DNA of 7,180 nt from Gammaproteobacteria bacterium (lineage in GTDB: Bacteria; Pseudomonadota; Gammaproteobacteria; J044): assembly GCA_026995955.1 (NCBI GenBank), contig JALWNJ010000084.1:1-7180 (forward strand), read 5' to 3'. The notes under the pieces are model-generated. The model was not told where the DNA came from. It made no database searches and was given only the letters and a program-made list of their open reading frames with translations. The number at the start of each line of letters is the position of its first letter. The first letter of the stretch is position 1. The position numbers were made by a program, and so were the translations under genes. Positions 5,884 to 7,180 of this stretch are shown one piece after another.

Positions 5884-7180
5884 GTGACCCTCGATGCCAT
5901 CCAGCTCGGTCTGTTCGCCAGTCGCATCACCGCCGTGTGCGAGGAGATGGGTGCGGTGCTGCGCCATGCCGCCTTCTCGCCCAACATCCGTGACCGGCTG
6001 GACTATTCCTGCGCCGTGTTCGACGCCGGAGGCCGGCTCTGCGCGCAGGCTGCGCACATCCCGGTGCACCTCGGCAGCATGGCCTTCGCCATGGCCGGGG
6101 TGGTGGCGCGGCTTGACTGGGCGCCGGGCGACATGGTGATCTTCAACGACCCCTATCTGGGCGGCACGCATCTGCCCGATGTCACCCTGGTGGCGCCGGT
6201 GTTCCATGCCGAGGAATTGCTGGGATTTGTCGCCAATCGCGCTCATCATGCCGACATCGGGGCAGAATCGCCGGGTTCCATGCCCATCTCGCGCAGCCTG
6301 CACGAGGAGGGGCTGCTGATCCCGCCCGGGCACATCCTGTGTCAGGGCCGCCTGGATGCGCCGCTGCTGGCACGCATCCGCGAACACAGCCGCAATCCGC
6401 GCGATGCCGAGGGCGACATACGCGCCCAGATCAGTGCCTGCGAGCGTGGCTTGTTGCGCCTGCGCGAGCTGATCGGCGACCTGGGCACCGCCAGCTACCG
6501 TTCGGCCCTGGACGATCTGAACGACTATGGCGAGCGACTGGCGCGCCATGCGCTGGGCCAGCTGCCCGAGGGCGAGTGGCGCTTCGAGGACTGGATGGAC
6601 GACGATGGCCTGGGTCACCGGGACATTCCCATCCGCCTGCGGCTGCGCCTGTCGGCCGGTGGCGCGGAGCTGGACTTCTCGGGCACGCATCCGCAGGTGG
6701 AGGGCAACATCAACTGCCCGCTGTCGGTGACGGCGGCCGGGGTGTACTACGCCTTCCGCTGCCTGATGCCGCCGCAGACGCCGGCCTGCGCCGGCAGCTT
6801 CCGCCCCATCCGCCTGCAGGTGCCGCCGGGAAGCCTGCTCAACGCCGAGCGCCCGGCGGCGGTGGCGGCGGGCAACGTGGAGACCAGCACGCGGGTGGTG
6901 GATGTGGTGCTGGGGGCGCTGGCGCAGGCGGCCCCCGATCGCATCCCTGCGGCCAGTCAGGGCACCATGAACAACCTGGCCATGGGACATTCCGGCACGC
7001 CCTCCTGGGGCTATTACGAGACCCTCGGCGGCGGCATGGGGGCTGGACCCGAGGGCGGCGGGCTGTCGGCGGTGCAGACGCACATGACCAATACCCGCAA
7101 CACGCCGATCGAGGTGCTGGAGACGCGGCTGCCCCTGCGGGTGCGGCGCTATGCCATCCGCCGCGGCAGCGGCGGGGCGG
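5884..7180 (+). CDS. Hydantoinase B/oxoprolinase family protein (HyuB-like; partial, C-terminus beyond right edge)
   Basis: The visible 432 residues belong to the HyuB family, whose members form one half of N-methylhydantoinases, 5-oxoprolinases and acetone or acetophenone carboxylases. Hallmarks are [19 protein letters not shown] (29-47), [13 protein letters not shown] (54-66), [19 protein letters not shown] (82-100), [18 protein letters not shown] (117-134), [15 protein letters not shown] (265-279), [11 protein letters not shown] (330-340), and near the edge [14 protein letters not shown] (400-413) followed by the start of the family's final glycine-rich RRGSGG stretch. Family members are usually somewhat over 500 residues, so perhaps a fifth is missing. 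The start is GTG 5884: GGAG lies eight bases upstream and an in-frame TAG at 5854-5856 rules out a longer form. The ATP-binding HyuA partner is not upstream and would have to lie beyond the right edge or elsewhere. The substrate cannot be told from this half alone. Confidence 0.93.
   Translation, partial: MTLDAIQLGLFASRITAVCEEMGAVLRHAAFSPNIRDRLDYSCAVFDAGGRLCAQAAHIPVHLGSMAFAMAGVVARLDWAPGDMVIFNDPYLGGTHLPDVTLVAPVFHAEELLGFVANRAHHADIGAESPGSMPISRSLHEEGLLIPPGHILCQGRLDAPLLARIREHSRNPRDAEGDIRAQISACERGLLRLRELIGDLGTASYRSALDDLNDYGERLARHALGQLPEGEWRFEDWMDDDGLGHRDIPIRLRLRLSAGGAELDFSGTHPQVEGNINCPLSVTAAGVYYAFRCLMPPQTPACAGSFRPIRLQVPPGSLLNAERPAAVAAGNVETSTRVVDVVLGALAQAAPDRIPAASQGTMNNLAMGHSGTPSWGYYETLGGGMGAGPEGGGLSAVQTHMTNTRNTPIEVLETRLPLRVRRYAIRRGSGGA

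Noticed and set aside
5848..7083. Minus-strand open frame (411 residues) opposite the HyuB-like gene
   Set aside because: It is rich in Arg, His, Gln and Gly without motifs, while the opposite strand has clear HyuB family blocks through the whole stretch.

Overview
The window looks like a chromosomal segment of a high-GC gammaproteobacterium. The close match of the helicase to the E. coli Rep architecture and the compact argD-argF arrangement both suggest this. A Chromatiales-like lineage is a guess; no rRNA or other phylogenetic marker is present. Six protein genes fill almost the whole window: five on the minus strand and one on the plus strand. Two of the six run off the window edges. No tRNA, rRNA, CRISPR array or insertion sequence was seen, and no gene-free stretch exceeds 300 bases.

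Left end (1-857, minus strand): a small M15-type (VanY/endolysin-like) zinc peptidase overlaps by 4 bases with the start of a signal-peptide-bearing protein of unknown function that is cut by the left edge. Upstream of the pair lies a perfect-core CRP-type palindrome (TGTGA-N6-TCACA), about 40 bases before the start site predicted from a TAGAAT -10 box. This is the layout of a class II CRP-activated promoter. The peptidase gene is about 53% GC by hand count, clearly below its neighbours, which suggests acquisition from a phage or other source.

Centre (858-5094, minus strand): argD (acetylornithine aminotransferase), argF (ornithine carbamoyltransferase) and rep (superfamily 1 DNA helicase) form a tightly packed array. 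argD and argF overlap by 4 bases. rep starts with a non-ATG codon right at the argF stop. A good sigma70-type promoter (TTGCCG, 16 bases, TACAAT) precedes argD, and the predicted mRNA would begin almost directly with a stable hairpin followed by T-runs. ArgD and ArgF act at neighbouring steps: ArgD makes N-acetylornithine, which is converted to ornithine, and ArgF carbamoylates ornithine to citrulline.

Right part (5066-7180): a five-helix membrane protein of the urate-hydroxylase N-terminal (PuuD-like) family runs leftward and ends in a strong intrinsic terminator that separates it from argD. A divergent gene runs rightward off the window edge and encodes a hydantoinase B/oxoprolinase family protein. 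The 150-base divergent region between them holds candidate promoters and an 8-base inverted repeat.

No clearly new multi-gene system is visible. The most interesting items are the CRP-like control site over the peptidase/secreted-protein pair, the inclusion of rep in an arginine operon, and the hairpin leader of argD.
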